From contig JAWOGN010000283.1 of assembly GCA_046496815.1 (NCBI GenBank), forward strand, positions 1-12,807: a stretch of DNA of 12,807 nucleotides, given 5' to 3'. The stretch's first letter is position 1; each line of letters begins with the position of its first letter. A program made the translations under genes and the position numbers. Shown piece by piece: positions 7,033 through 12,543 of this stretch. The notes beneath the pieces were generated by a model that did no database searches, was not told where the DNA came from, and saw only the letters and a list, made by a program, of their open reading frames with translations. The DNA comes from JAWOGN01 sp046496815. GTDB taxonomy: Bacteria; Desulfobacterota; DSM-4660; Desulfatiglandales; Desulfatiglandaceae.

Positions 7033-7548
7033 TTAAGCAACCGCTTTGGCTGCCTTCAAAACCGCCTCATAGTCAGGCTCCTCCGTCAGCTCCTTGACAA
7101 TTTCTATGTGTCGAATGATGCCTGTGCCGTCTATCACGAAGACGGCCCGGGCCAGCAGGCGGAGTTCCTTTATCAGCACACCGTAGGCCATTCCGAAGGA
7201 TGCGCCGCGATGATCCGACAGCGTGACCACTTTGTCCACCCCTGCCGCGCCGCACCAGCGCTTTTGGGCAAAGGGGAGGTCCATGCTGATGGTGAGCACC
7301 CGAATATCCGGCCCAAGATTGCCGGCTTCCTCGTTAAATCTTCGGGTCTCCATGTCGCAGACGGGTGTGTCGAGAGATGGGACCGAGGAAACAACGCACA
7401 CTTTGCCCCTGAATGAATCAAAATTGACCGGTGCAAGATCGTTGTCCAACACCTCAAAGTCAGGCGCCGCATCTCCCACTTTGAGCGCCTTTCCAACAAG
7501 CGTCAAAGGATTTCCTTTCATTGTGATAATTTCAGATCGCTCTTCCAT
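7033..7548 (-). CDS. tpx: Thiol peroxidase, atypical 2-Cys peroxiredoxin
   Basis: Reduces hydrogen peroxide and organic hydroperoxides at a peroxidatic cysteine, then forms an intramolecular disulfide. The 171-aa sequence has the Tpx signature PSLDTPVCDMETRRF, with catalytic Thr61 and peroxidatic Cys64, and DLPFAQKRWCG with resolving Cys99; the spacing matches E. coli Tpx (61/95) within one residue. One additional Cys51 is present. ATG 7548 follows GAGGAAAT at good spacing, better than the internal Met10. It lies 85 nt after perR and 78 nt before dfx, all on one strand. PerR control would be usual, but no clear PerR box was seen directly upstream; read-through from perR is possible. Confidence 0.95.
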   Translation of the reverse strand: MEERSEIITMKGNPLTLVGKALKVGDAAPDFEVLDNDLAPVNFDSFRGKVCVVSSVPSLDTPVCDMETRRFNEEAGNLGPDIRVLTISMDLPFAQKRWCGAAGVDKVVTLSDHRGASFGMAYGVLIKELRLLARAVFVIDGTGIIRHIEIVKELTEEPDYEAVLKAAKAVA

Positions 7549-7633
7549 GATTTCCTCACTTGGGCATTAATTCACCGATTTCAGGTTGAAGTCGTGACAA
7601 TTTTTATTGAAACCGATTGGAGTCATGCTGAAC

Positions 7634-8071
7634 TCACTCCGGTGTTTCATCTTCCGCATCATTTTCCTCCGCCATGCACCGGGGGCATAGGCCTATGAAT
7701 TCCAATTTATGACTGAATATCCCGTGCTTGGTAAGGTTGCCTAAGGCGTTTTCGAGGTTTTCGAATGAGTCATCTGACGGCTTGAACGGCGCATCTTCAA
7801 TTCTTCCGCAACGCACGCAGGTAATATGGTAATGCTCATCCGTGTTTCCATCAAAGTACATCTGGGGTCTGTCAGGCTCTATTTTTTTTATAAACCCGCA
7901 TGTTGCCAGGATGTCCAGGTTGCGATAGACCGTTCCCATGCTGATATGCGGCATTTTTTTTCTAACTTTTTCGTAAATTTCATCAGCGGTGAGATGGGAG
8001 CACGTATTTTTAAGCTCATTAAGAATCACCTCCCGCTGTTGCGTCATCCGATATGGTTTTTCTGATTTCAA
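7634..8071 (-). CDS. perR: PerR-type Fur family peroxide-sensing repressor
   Basis: Metal-dependent repressor with an N-terminal winged helix and C-terminal dimerisation domain, 145 aa. The regulatory metal ligands of B. subtilis PerR (His37, Asp85, His91, His93, Asp104) align at a constant offset of 11 to His26, Asp74, His80, His82 and Asp93. Asp at the last position, rather than the Glu typical of Fur, supports PerR. Structural zinc cysteines are Cys85/Cys88 (CVRC) and Cys129/Cys132 (CPRC). The recognition helix is HISMGTVYRNLDIL. Start is TTG at 8071 with GGAT six bases upstream; the ATG at 8047 would cut the first helix and lacks a ribosome site. The tail is acidic. A Fur/PerR box overlaps its predicted start site, implying autoregulation. 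tpx and dfx follow. Confidence 0.93.
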   Translation of the reverse strand: MKSEKPYRMTQQREVILNELKNTCSHLTADEIYEKVRKKMPHISMGTVYRNLDILATCGFIKKIEPDRPQMYFDGNTDEHYHITCVRCGRIEDAPFKPSDDSFENLENALGNLTKHGIFSHKLEFIGLCPRCMAEENDAEDETPE

Positions 8072-8096
8072 CGGTTATCCGGTGTTAAATCTTAGC

Positions 8097-8109
8097 GATA
8101 ATCATTACC
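8097..8109. promoter_or_regulatory. PerR/Fur-type operator upstream of perR
   Basis: GATAAT-C-ATTACC is a 6-1-6 inverted repeat with one mismatch and fits the Fur/PerR family consensus (GATAAT-n-ATTATC). It ends 26 nt upstream of the TTG start codon and covers the predicted transcription start, the usual place for repression. Confidence 0.7.
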
Positions 8110-8110
8110 A

Positions 8111-8138
8111 AAATTAACTCACACCATCACGCTGTCAA
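8111..8138 (-). promoter_or_regulatory. perR promoter
   Basis: On the minus strand a perfect TTGACA (8138-8133) is followed by 16 bases and TAATTT (8116-8111), a weak -10. The start would fall near 8104, inside the PerR/Fur box. The weak -10 keeps this a moderate call. Confidence 0.5.
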
Positions 8139-8150
8139 GAAAATTTTGTT

Positions 8151-8172
8151 TAAAACGCTGCGTTTACGCAGC
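8151..8172 (-). terminator. Terminator after the CX4C rubredoxin
   Basis: A perfect 6-bp GC-rich stem GCTGCG-TAAA-CGCAGC (8172-8157) is followed on the minus strand by GTTTTA. It lies 75 nt after the rubredoxin stop and just before the perR promoter, so it separates the rubrerythrin operon from perR. The T-run is short. Confidence 0.6.
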
Positions 8173-8247
8173 TTCAAGCTCCCCGGCGGGTCATCATTGC
8201 CGGATCTGTCAAGGCAGGGATCAAAGCCCCGATTTGGTTGACTTGCG

Positions 8248-8457
8248 TTACTTGCCTTCCGCAGCGACCGAGCCGGGACCTGCCAAGGGACGGAACATTT
8301 TTTTGCCGGCACCGCAGATCGGGCATTTCCAGTCATCCGGCAAGTCCTCAAAATGCGTCCCTTTTGCTATTTTCCCTTTCTTATCTCCCTTGTCCGGGTT
8401 GTAAATATACCCGCAATTTACGGTCTGACACTGCCACATATCTTCTGGGTTCGCCAT
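8248..8457 (-). CDS. Rubredoxin-2 type protein with CX4C motif, 69 aa
   Basis: One-iron electron carrier with an unusual first knuckle: Cys10 and Cys15 are separated by four residues (CQTVNCG) instead of two. The second knuckle is normal, Cys45 and Cys48 in KCPICGAG. The central loop GDKKGKIAKGT is rich in lysine, and a 14-residue tail GPGSVAAEGK-like extends past the usual end. A CX4C rubredoxin (Rd-2) has been described from Desulfovibrio desulfuricans, so the variant is known. ATG 8457 is preceded by GGAGGAG at ideal spacing. It lies 86 nt after rubrerythrin and ends the operon before a hairpin terminator. It is the best positional candidate for the rubrerythrin electron donor. Confidence 0.93.
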   Translation of the reverse strand: MANPEDMWQCQTVNCGYIYNPDKGDKKGKIAKGTHFEDLPDDWKCPICGAGKKMFRPLAGPGSVAAEGK

Positions 8458-8543
8458 TGTAATCTCCTCCGTCTGATCGTATGGGGATTGTATCCACCTT
8501 TGCATGAAATCTTGAATGCCTGGGAAGGGCAGTCTGGACCCTT

Positions 8544-9041
8544 TCAGTCTACCCTGAAAAAGGCCTGCGATTTTGCCTTGCAAACCGGACAGACATCCGG
8601 TGGTTCGTTTTCACATGTGTAACCGCAGACGGAGCACACGTAATAGCAGTCAACGTCCTCAGGGTTGTTCAAATTGTCCAATGACTTCTGATAGAGACCC
8701 GCATGAACTTCTTCAACGGCATTGGCGTAAGTGAAGGATCTCTCCGCAGCCTTTTGGCCGTCCGCTTTGGCTGCTTGGATCATTTCCGGATACATCTCTT
8801 TAAACTCATGGGTTTCTCCCCCGATCGCCTCTTTCAGATTTTCCGAAGTCGTATGGATGCCGTTGAGTGCCCGAAGGTGTGCATGGGCGTGAACGGTCTC
8901 CGCCTCGGCAGCGGCCCTGAAAAGCTTGGCAACCTGAGAATGACCCTCTTTGTCTGCTTGCTTTGCAAAAGCAAGATATTTTCGGTTGGCTTGAGACTCT
9001 CCCGCAAATGCGTCCAAAAGGTTTTGTTCTGTCCTGCTCAT
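8544..9041 (-). CDS. rbr: Rubrerythrin, peroxide reductase
   Basis: Reduces hydrogen peroxide to water at a carboxylate-bridged di-iron site in a four-helix bundle, with electrons delivered through a C-terminal rubredoxin domain. The 165-aa sequence shows the di-iron residues: Glu15 (AGESQANRKY), Glu48 and His51 (EAETVHAH), Glu77/Glu80 (GGETHEF) and Glu111/Glu112 with His114 (VEEVHAGLY). The C-terminal domain has CSVCG and CPVC knuckles 12 residues apart. It is shorter than the 191-aa D. vulgaris protein but normal for the compact class. ATG 9041 follows AAAGGAG. A 185-nt gap separates it from the RCKP gene upstream and may hold a second promoter; the CX4C rubredoxin follows. Confidence 0.96.
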   Translation of the reverse strand: MSRTEQNLLDAFAGESQANRKYLAFAKQADKEGHSQVAKLFRAAAEAETVHAHAHLRALNGIHTTSENLKEAIGGETHEFKEMYPEMIQAAKADGQKAAERSFTYANAVEEVHAGLYQKSLDNLNNPEDVDCYYVCSVCGYTCENEPPDVCPVCKAKSQAFFRVD

Positions 9042-9148
9042 TCAATATCTCCTTTCATTGTAAAAAATACCTTATGTTTAGGTCGAAGTTTTGGACCAGG
9101 TTTTGGGTAAAACACCACGCTTCAACAAAATGTGGGTTTGTACGCCTC

Positions 9149-9160
9149 GTGTCAAGACAC
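9149..9160 (-). promoter_or_regulatory. Candidate rbr promoter -35 inside a palindrome
   Basis: GTGTC-AA-GACAC is a perfect palindrome that contains a perfect TTGACA on the minus strand (9155-9150). The matching -10 position reads CATTTT, only 3 of 6, so this may be an activated promoter or no promoter. It lies about 110 nt upstream of the rbr ATG, inside the 9042-9226 gap, where no other feature was seen. Confidence 0.35.
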
Positions 9161-9226
9161 TCCATAGAAAAAAGCGATCACTTTAAACCCCGCATATGTG
9201 CCGTAAGGCATCCCCCACGATCGACA

Positions 9227-9337
9227 TCAATCTTGCTTTTTTTCGAAGGTCTTTTTTTCACCGCACTCAGGACATTTTTGAGGTTTGCACCGACCGTCTT
9301 TTTCGTGACCGCATTTCGTACACTTAAATGTCGCCAT
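9227..9337 (-). CDS. RCKP-type mini rubredoxin-like protein, 36 aa
   Basis: The 36-residue product reads as a bare Cys4 metal knuckle: CTKCG (Cys6, Cys9) and CPECG (Cys22, Cys25), with a fifth cysteine, Cys17, in the GRCKP motif that gives the family its name. It is basic, with no signal peptide or membrane segment, and ends in a lysine-rich tail. ATG 9337 is preceded by AAGGAGG about eight bases upstream; that ribosome site lies just before the stop of the 65-aa gene, so the two are likely coupled. Proteins of this type are annotated as rubredoxin-like from sequence; iron or zinc content and partner are unproven as far as I know. Rubrerythrin follows after 185 nt. Confidence 0.9.
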   Translation of the reverse strand: MATFKCTKCGHEKDGRCKPQKCPECGEKKTFEKKQD

Positions 9338-9358
9338 TCACACCCCCTCCTTCCTGCA

Positions 9359-9556
9359 TCACCGCCACCCTTTTCGAATGTGAGCTTCGCGCTCGTTTTC
9401 CGCGAGCTGCTTGATCTTATAGGCAGCGTCCCTCAGGACGCCATACAGCACCCCACAGCCTGCATCTTCACGGACGGCATCCCCCTCGTCCGCCAGAATC
9501 AGCATCGTTCGCGTCAATTCCAAGGTTTTATTCAGGCTCTCATCACATGCTTTCAT
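9359..9556 (-). CDS. Conserved-looking 65-aa helical protein of unknown function
   Basis: I do not recognise a named family. The 65-aa product is almost wholly helix-forming, with no predicted membrane segment: CDESLNKTLELTRTMLILAD, then a short acidic turn, GCGVLYGVLRDAAYKIKQL, and a basic end HIRKGWR. It has two cysteines (about 4 and 34). It looks like a two-helix hairpin that could dimerise into a four-helix bundle. ATG 9556 is chosen; a TTG directly before it is the alternative. The ribosome site is weak (GGGAA). The gene starts about 30 nt after the predicted sigma-54 transcription start, and the RCKP mini rubredoxin begins 21 nt after its stop. From memory, similar short proteins occur in other sulfate reducers, which needs a search. 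Confidence 0.75.
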   Translation of the reverse strand: MKACDESLNKTLELTRTMLILADEGDAVREDAGCGVLYGVLRDAAYKIKQLAENEREAHIRKGWR

Positions 9557-9597
9557 CAATTGTCGATTCCCGGGAAAATTGAATATAAAAGGGATAC

Positions 9598-9613
9598 TTC
9601 AACATCTGTGCCG
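9598..9613 (-). promoter_or_regulatory. Sigma-54 (-24/-12) type promoter
   Basis: The minus strand reads CGGCACAGATGTTGAA from 9613. Against TGGCAC-N5-TTGC the -24 block matches 5 of 6 and the -12 block 3 of 4 (TTGA for TTGC), at exact spacing. The start would be near 9587, 30 nt before the ATG at 9556. The neighbouring activator gene, upstream dyad and IHF-type site support it; the -12 mismatch argues for caution. Confidence 0.55.
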
Positions 9614-9653
9614 GCAGGAAACTCGAAAATGAGAAAGTTTTAAAATATAGCGA

Positions 9654-9666
9654 TATCAATTATTTA
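9654..9666. promoter_or_regulatory. IHF-type binding site
   Basis: TATCAATTATTTA matches the IHF consensus WATCAANNNNTTR at every defined base and lies in an AT-rich stretch (about 9630-9690). It is between the upstream dyad and the -24/-12 element, where IHF bends DNA for sigma-54 activators. The consensus is short, so chance in AT-rich DNA is possible. Confidence 0.45.
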
Positions 9667-9722
9667 TAAGCCATATATAATGTGATTGAGAAGTTTGGGA
9701 AGCCATCAGAACCTATCAACGA

Positions 9723-9740
9723 TGAGACACTTATGTCTCA
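9723..9740. promoter_or_regulatory. 18-bp perfect dyad, candidate activator site
   Basis: TGAGACA-CTTA-TGTCTCA has perfect 7-nt arms around 4 bases. Its centre is about 120 bp upstream of the -24 element, a normal distance for a sigma-54 enhancer. It lies next to the gene for a sigma-54 activator, which often binds sites near its own gene. The same half-site recurs at 9846 and 9880. Confidence 0.6.
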
Positions 9741-9845
9741 GAGTTCTGCGAGGCCGTCGGCGGATCAACGGCGGGTCAGAAGGCTTTACACGGGAATGAT
9801 GACCGGCCGCCCGGAGCAGTTCCGGTTTGCAGATGTAGCCGGGAT

Positions 9846-9886
9846 TGTCTCATGTATATATTGAAACACATCTGTATCATGAGACA
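9846..9886. promoter_or_regulatory. Second pair of TGTCTCA/TGAGACA half-sites
   Basis: TGTCTCAT (9846-9853) and ATGAGACA (9879-9886) repeat the half-site of the 9723-9740 dyad in inverted order, 33 bp apart, about three helical turns. The second copy overlaps the last codons and stop of the activator gene. Four half-sites within 164 bp suggest cooperative binding. With the dyad, sigma-54 promoter and IHF site this accounts for the 320-nt gap 9557-9876; no gene is seen in it. Confidence 0.5.
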
Positions 9887-11214
9887 CCCGGAAAATCAGA
9901 AAGAAACCGGTAAAGTGTGGCACGACCGACACCCAGCAGTCGAGATGCTTTTGCCTTATTTCCGCCGCTCCTGGTCAACGCAGCGCGGACACTTTCGGCA
10001 TTGAGTTTTCGGGGAGGGCCGGGTAAGCAATGATCGTTTTTCCAATTTCGCAGCTCCAACGGAAGATCGTCAGCTCCGATGTGACCCCCTTTGGATTTGA
10101 CGACGGCAAACCGAACGGCGCTTTGAAGTTCCCGAACATTACCGGGCCAGGGATACCCCACCATGATGCTCAACGCCTCTTTGGAAAAAGAAGCGGTCTT
10201 TTGAACTTCTTCCAAGACTTTTTCAAGGAAATGGTTCAAAAGTAGAGGGATGTCGTTTTTTCGTTCACGCAGTGGCGGCATGAGAATGGGGAAGACATTG
10301 ACTCTGTAAAACAGATCTTCGCGAAAGCGCTTAATTGCCACCTCGCGTTTCAGGTCTCTGTTGGTAGCGCTGATGAGGCGAACATTTACCGAAACCGTGT
10401 CTTCCCCGCCCACCCGCTCAAAGGTCCCATTCTGAAGCACCCGCAGGAGTTTTGCCTGCACATCTATTGGAAGATCCGCAACCTCGTCCAGAAAAATGGT
10501 GCCTCCGTCTGCTAATTCAAACCGGCCTTTCTTATCCCGAATGGCACCGGTAAAAGCGCCTTTCACATGTCCGAAAAGTTCACTTTCCAGCATGCCTGCC
10601 GGTAAAGCAGCGCAGTTGATCGGGACAAAGGGGCCGCCGCCACGACGACTCTCATCATGTATGGCGCTCGCCACGAGCTCTTTTCCGGTCCCGGTCTCAC
10701 CCGCAATATGGACCGGGTAGTCGTTTGTGGCAAGTTCTCTGATCTGGCCGTATATCTGAAGCATCTTCGGATCCCGTCCGATGATGCCCGCAAACTCCTT
10801 GATTTCACCAACCTGCAACCGGAGTCCCGTAAGGTCCGTCACATCTCGAAACGACGCAATAACGCCTGTAAATCGATCCGCCGCATCTTTCATGCCGGTG
10901 ATCTTCATTTCAAGCCTGCGGGGATCCCCTCCCTTTGTGATGATGTTGAGGGGGTATTCTTTATCACATGACCAATCGGAAGGCGTTTCGTTAAATGAAC
11001 ACTTGCCGCCGCAAAAAGGCCCGCCGAATACCTCATGGCAGTCACGGTCGACGGCTTCATCCCGGCTGAATCCGGTTATGTTTTCAGCGGAGCGATTAAA
11101 GAACAGGATGCGCCTGTTCTTGTCATGGGCGATAATCCCCTCTGTCAGGTTGTCCAGAATTCGCTCCAGGTTTTCCCAGTAGGCAACCATTTTCTTGAAG
11201 TCTGTGTTTTCCAT
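9877..11214 (-). CDS. PAS-AAA+-Fis sigma-54 dependent transcriptional activator
   Basis: A 445-aa enhancer-binding protein. Residues about 14-130 form a PAS sensor (ILDNLTEGIIAHD to SFRDVTDL) that carries four cysteines, Cys59, Cys68, Cys72 and Cys83, in CHEVFGGPFCGGKC and DWSC. The AAA+ domain (about 143-375) has Walker A GETGTGKE at 172-179, the sigma-54 contact loop GAFTGA at 219-224, Walker B GGTIFLDE and the REDLFYRVNVFP arginine region. The C-terminal Fis-type helix-turn-helix is NKAKASRLLGVGRATLYRFL. No response-regulator receiver is present, so control is by a ligand or redox state on PAS rather than phosphorylation. ATG 11214 lacks a strong ribosome site. It lies directly upstream of the rubrerythrin operon with candidate enhancer sites between. 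The target and signal are inferred. Confidence 0.95.
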   Translation of the reverse strand: MENTDFKKMVAYWENLERILDNLTEGIIAHDKNRRILFFNRSAENITGFSRDEAVDRDCHEVFGGPFCGGKCSFNETPSDWSCDKEYPLNIITKGGDPRRLEMKITGMKDAADRFTGVIASFRDVTDLTGLRLQVGEIKEFAGIIGRDPKMLQIYGQIRELATNDYPVHIAGETGTGKELVASAIHDESRRGGGPFVPINCAALPAGMLESELFGHVKGAFTGAIRDKKGRFELADGGTIFLDEVADLPIDVQAKLLRVLQNGTFERVGGEDTVSVNVRLISATNRDLKREVAIKRFREDLFYRVNVFPILMPPLRERKNDIPLLLNHFLEKVLEEVQKTASFSKEALSIMVGYPWPGNVRELQSAVRFAVVKSKGGHIGADDLPLELRNWKNDHCLPGPPRKLNAESVRAALTRSGGNKAKASRLLGVGRATLYRFLSDFPGVS

Positions 11215-11559
11215 GGTCGGCGTTCAGAAGAAAGCGAGTAAAAAAAGGTTGTTATGGCGTGAGTATAGTAAAAGAAGGCGCGTGACATCAAGCTGAAAAT
11301 CCGGTATCAATTTAGCGCTCCGGAACCCCCCGGTAGCGGAGGAATGGGCGGTCTTCTCAAAGAAATCCCAACGGCCTCCAACGCACGATTTCAAAACGCT
11401 GAATTCATACCAAACCCGGGATTTAGAGAGCGCGTGCTGTTGAGAAGCTTCTTAAATCCATTTTGCCATCGCCATTGATAACAACGGTGCGGGTTGAAGC
11501 TTTGAGAGTTTGCTGCAATCATAGATTCCCGGTAAACGGCATCTTCCTGGAGATTTCTT
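11215..11559. other. 345-nt gap between divergent genes
   Basis: The region separates the minus-strand activator from the plus-strand CPBP protease. It holds the activator promoter (11262-11291) and, near 11549, a GGAG that serves the protease TTG start. I see no convincing gene, RNA or terminator in the rest, and no clear promoter for the protease. Confidence 0.6.
11262..11291 (-). promoter_or_regulatory. Sigma-70 promoter of the activator gene
   Basis: On the minus strand TTGATG (4/6) is followed by 18 bases and TATACT (5/6, 11267-11262). The start near 11255 gives a leader of about 40 nt before ATG 11214. Confidence 0.5.
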
Positions 11560-12186
11560 TTGAAAAAGACTCAATTTCGTTGGACCCCAGTGTTGATCAC
11601 GGTCCTCTTTGCGACGCTGCTTTGGTTCATTACCTTTGCCTTGAATTGGAGCACCTTCTGGATCAAAATTTCCTTTTCATCCGCGAGCCTTGCGGCAGTG
11701 TCGCTGTGGCTCCAGCGACACGAGAAAACGCGGTTTCGTTTCGACAAAAAGGCCGTATTTTTCGGCCTCGCTTCAGCCGCACTCCTCTATGTTATTTTCG
11801 TCACAGGGAAGATCATCTCGATCCGGCTTTTTTCTTTTGCTGAAAACCAGATTGGTGGAATTTACAGCCAAGGGGAGGGCACCCCCTCGTGGGTGATTGC
11901 GATGCTGTTGTTCTTTGTAACCGGACCGAGCGAAGAGCTGTATTGGCGCGGCTACCTCCAGCGGCAACTGATGCGACGCTTGGGAGGGCTTCAGGGGTGG
12001 GTCGCGGCGACGGCTGTGTACGCCGGTGTTCATATTTGCTCGCTGAACCTGGTGCTCATCGGGGCGGCGGGTGTGGCAGGCGCCTTTTGGGGGGCTATGT
12101 ATCGGCGTCTGGAAAATTTGGCCCCGGTCATCATTTCCCACTCGGTATGGAGTGCCGTGATCTTCACGGTGGCCCCTCTCTCTTAG
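11560..12186 (+). CDS. CPBP (CAAX-protease-like) intramembrane metalloprotease
   Basis: A 208-aa integral membrane protein of the CPBP/ABI family. The motifs are in order: EExxxR (Glu125, Glu126, Arg130 in GPSEELYWRGYLQ), the second motif with His158 (YAGVHICSLN) and the third with His194 (IISHSVWSAVIF). These form the metal and catalytic site within the membrane. Hydrophobic segments are about 9-30, 34-51, 65-83, 110-122, 146-160, 164-180 and 188-205. The start is TTG at 11560, with GGAG eight bases upstream; no ATG gives a full first helix. It is on the opposite strand from the defence genes and has no obvious partner. Members are linked to peptide maturation or self-immunity in some bacteria, but nothing here points to a substrate. 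Confidence 0.9.
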   Translation: MKKTQFRWTPVLITVLFATLLWFITFALNWSTFWIKISFSSASLAAVSLWLQRHEKTRFRFDKKAVFFGLASAALLYVIFVTGKIISIRLFSFAENQIGGIYSQGEGTPSWVIAMLLFFVTGPSEELYWRGYLQRQLMRRLGGLQGWVAATAVYAGVHICSLNLVLIGAAGVAGAFWGAMYRRLENLAPVIISHSVWSAVIFTVAPLS

Positions 12187-12543
12187 AAGCACCTGTTTTT
12201 GAGCCCTCGCTGTCGTGCAGGATCCATTCGAGGGGGTAATACTGAAATACGGATATCAAAGATTCGCAGTGAATGAATCTCAATTTGAGTTCGGTTATGC
12301 GTCGCGAAGCGTTGCGGCAGGAGGATCGAAAAGCGGTCTCTCGAATTGGAAACAACGCACCCATGCTGAAAATCATTTGCGTTTATGTGCCCTTATGTTA
12401 TACAAAAACCCTGAACGTTTTTCGCCGCTTTGTCAGGAAAGACATGGCTTTGGAATGATCAGAAAGAAGAAGTACGCGAAGGCATTGTTTGGGATGAGAG
12501 GTAGTGGTATCACACAGGACTTTTTTATAAAGGAGGAGCCGTC
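12187..12543. other. 357-nt gap before the nicotinamidase-like gene
   Basis: I see no convincing gene here. Short frames exist but have poor starts and no recognisable pattern. A weak TTGCGT-N16-TATACA match near 12378-12405 could be a promoter for the downstream gene, and a clear AAAGGAGG ribosome site is at 12529-12537. No terminator for the protease was found. Confidence 0.5.

Noticed and set aside
8963..9643. 226-codon plus-strand frame
   Set aside because: It crosses the rbr start, the RCKP gene and the 65-aa gene in antisense; those genes have clear motifs or ribosome sites.
9846..9886. Inverted half-sites as a terminator for the activator gene
   Set aside because: The spacer is 25 nt and no T-run follows; the half-sites match the nearby dyad, so protein binding is more likely.
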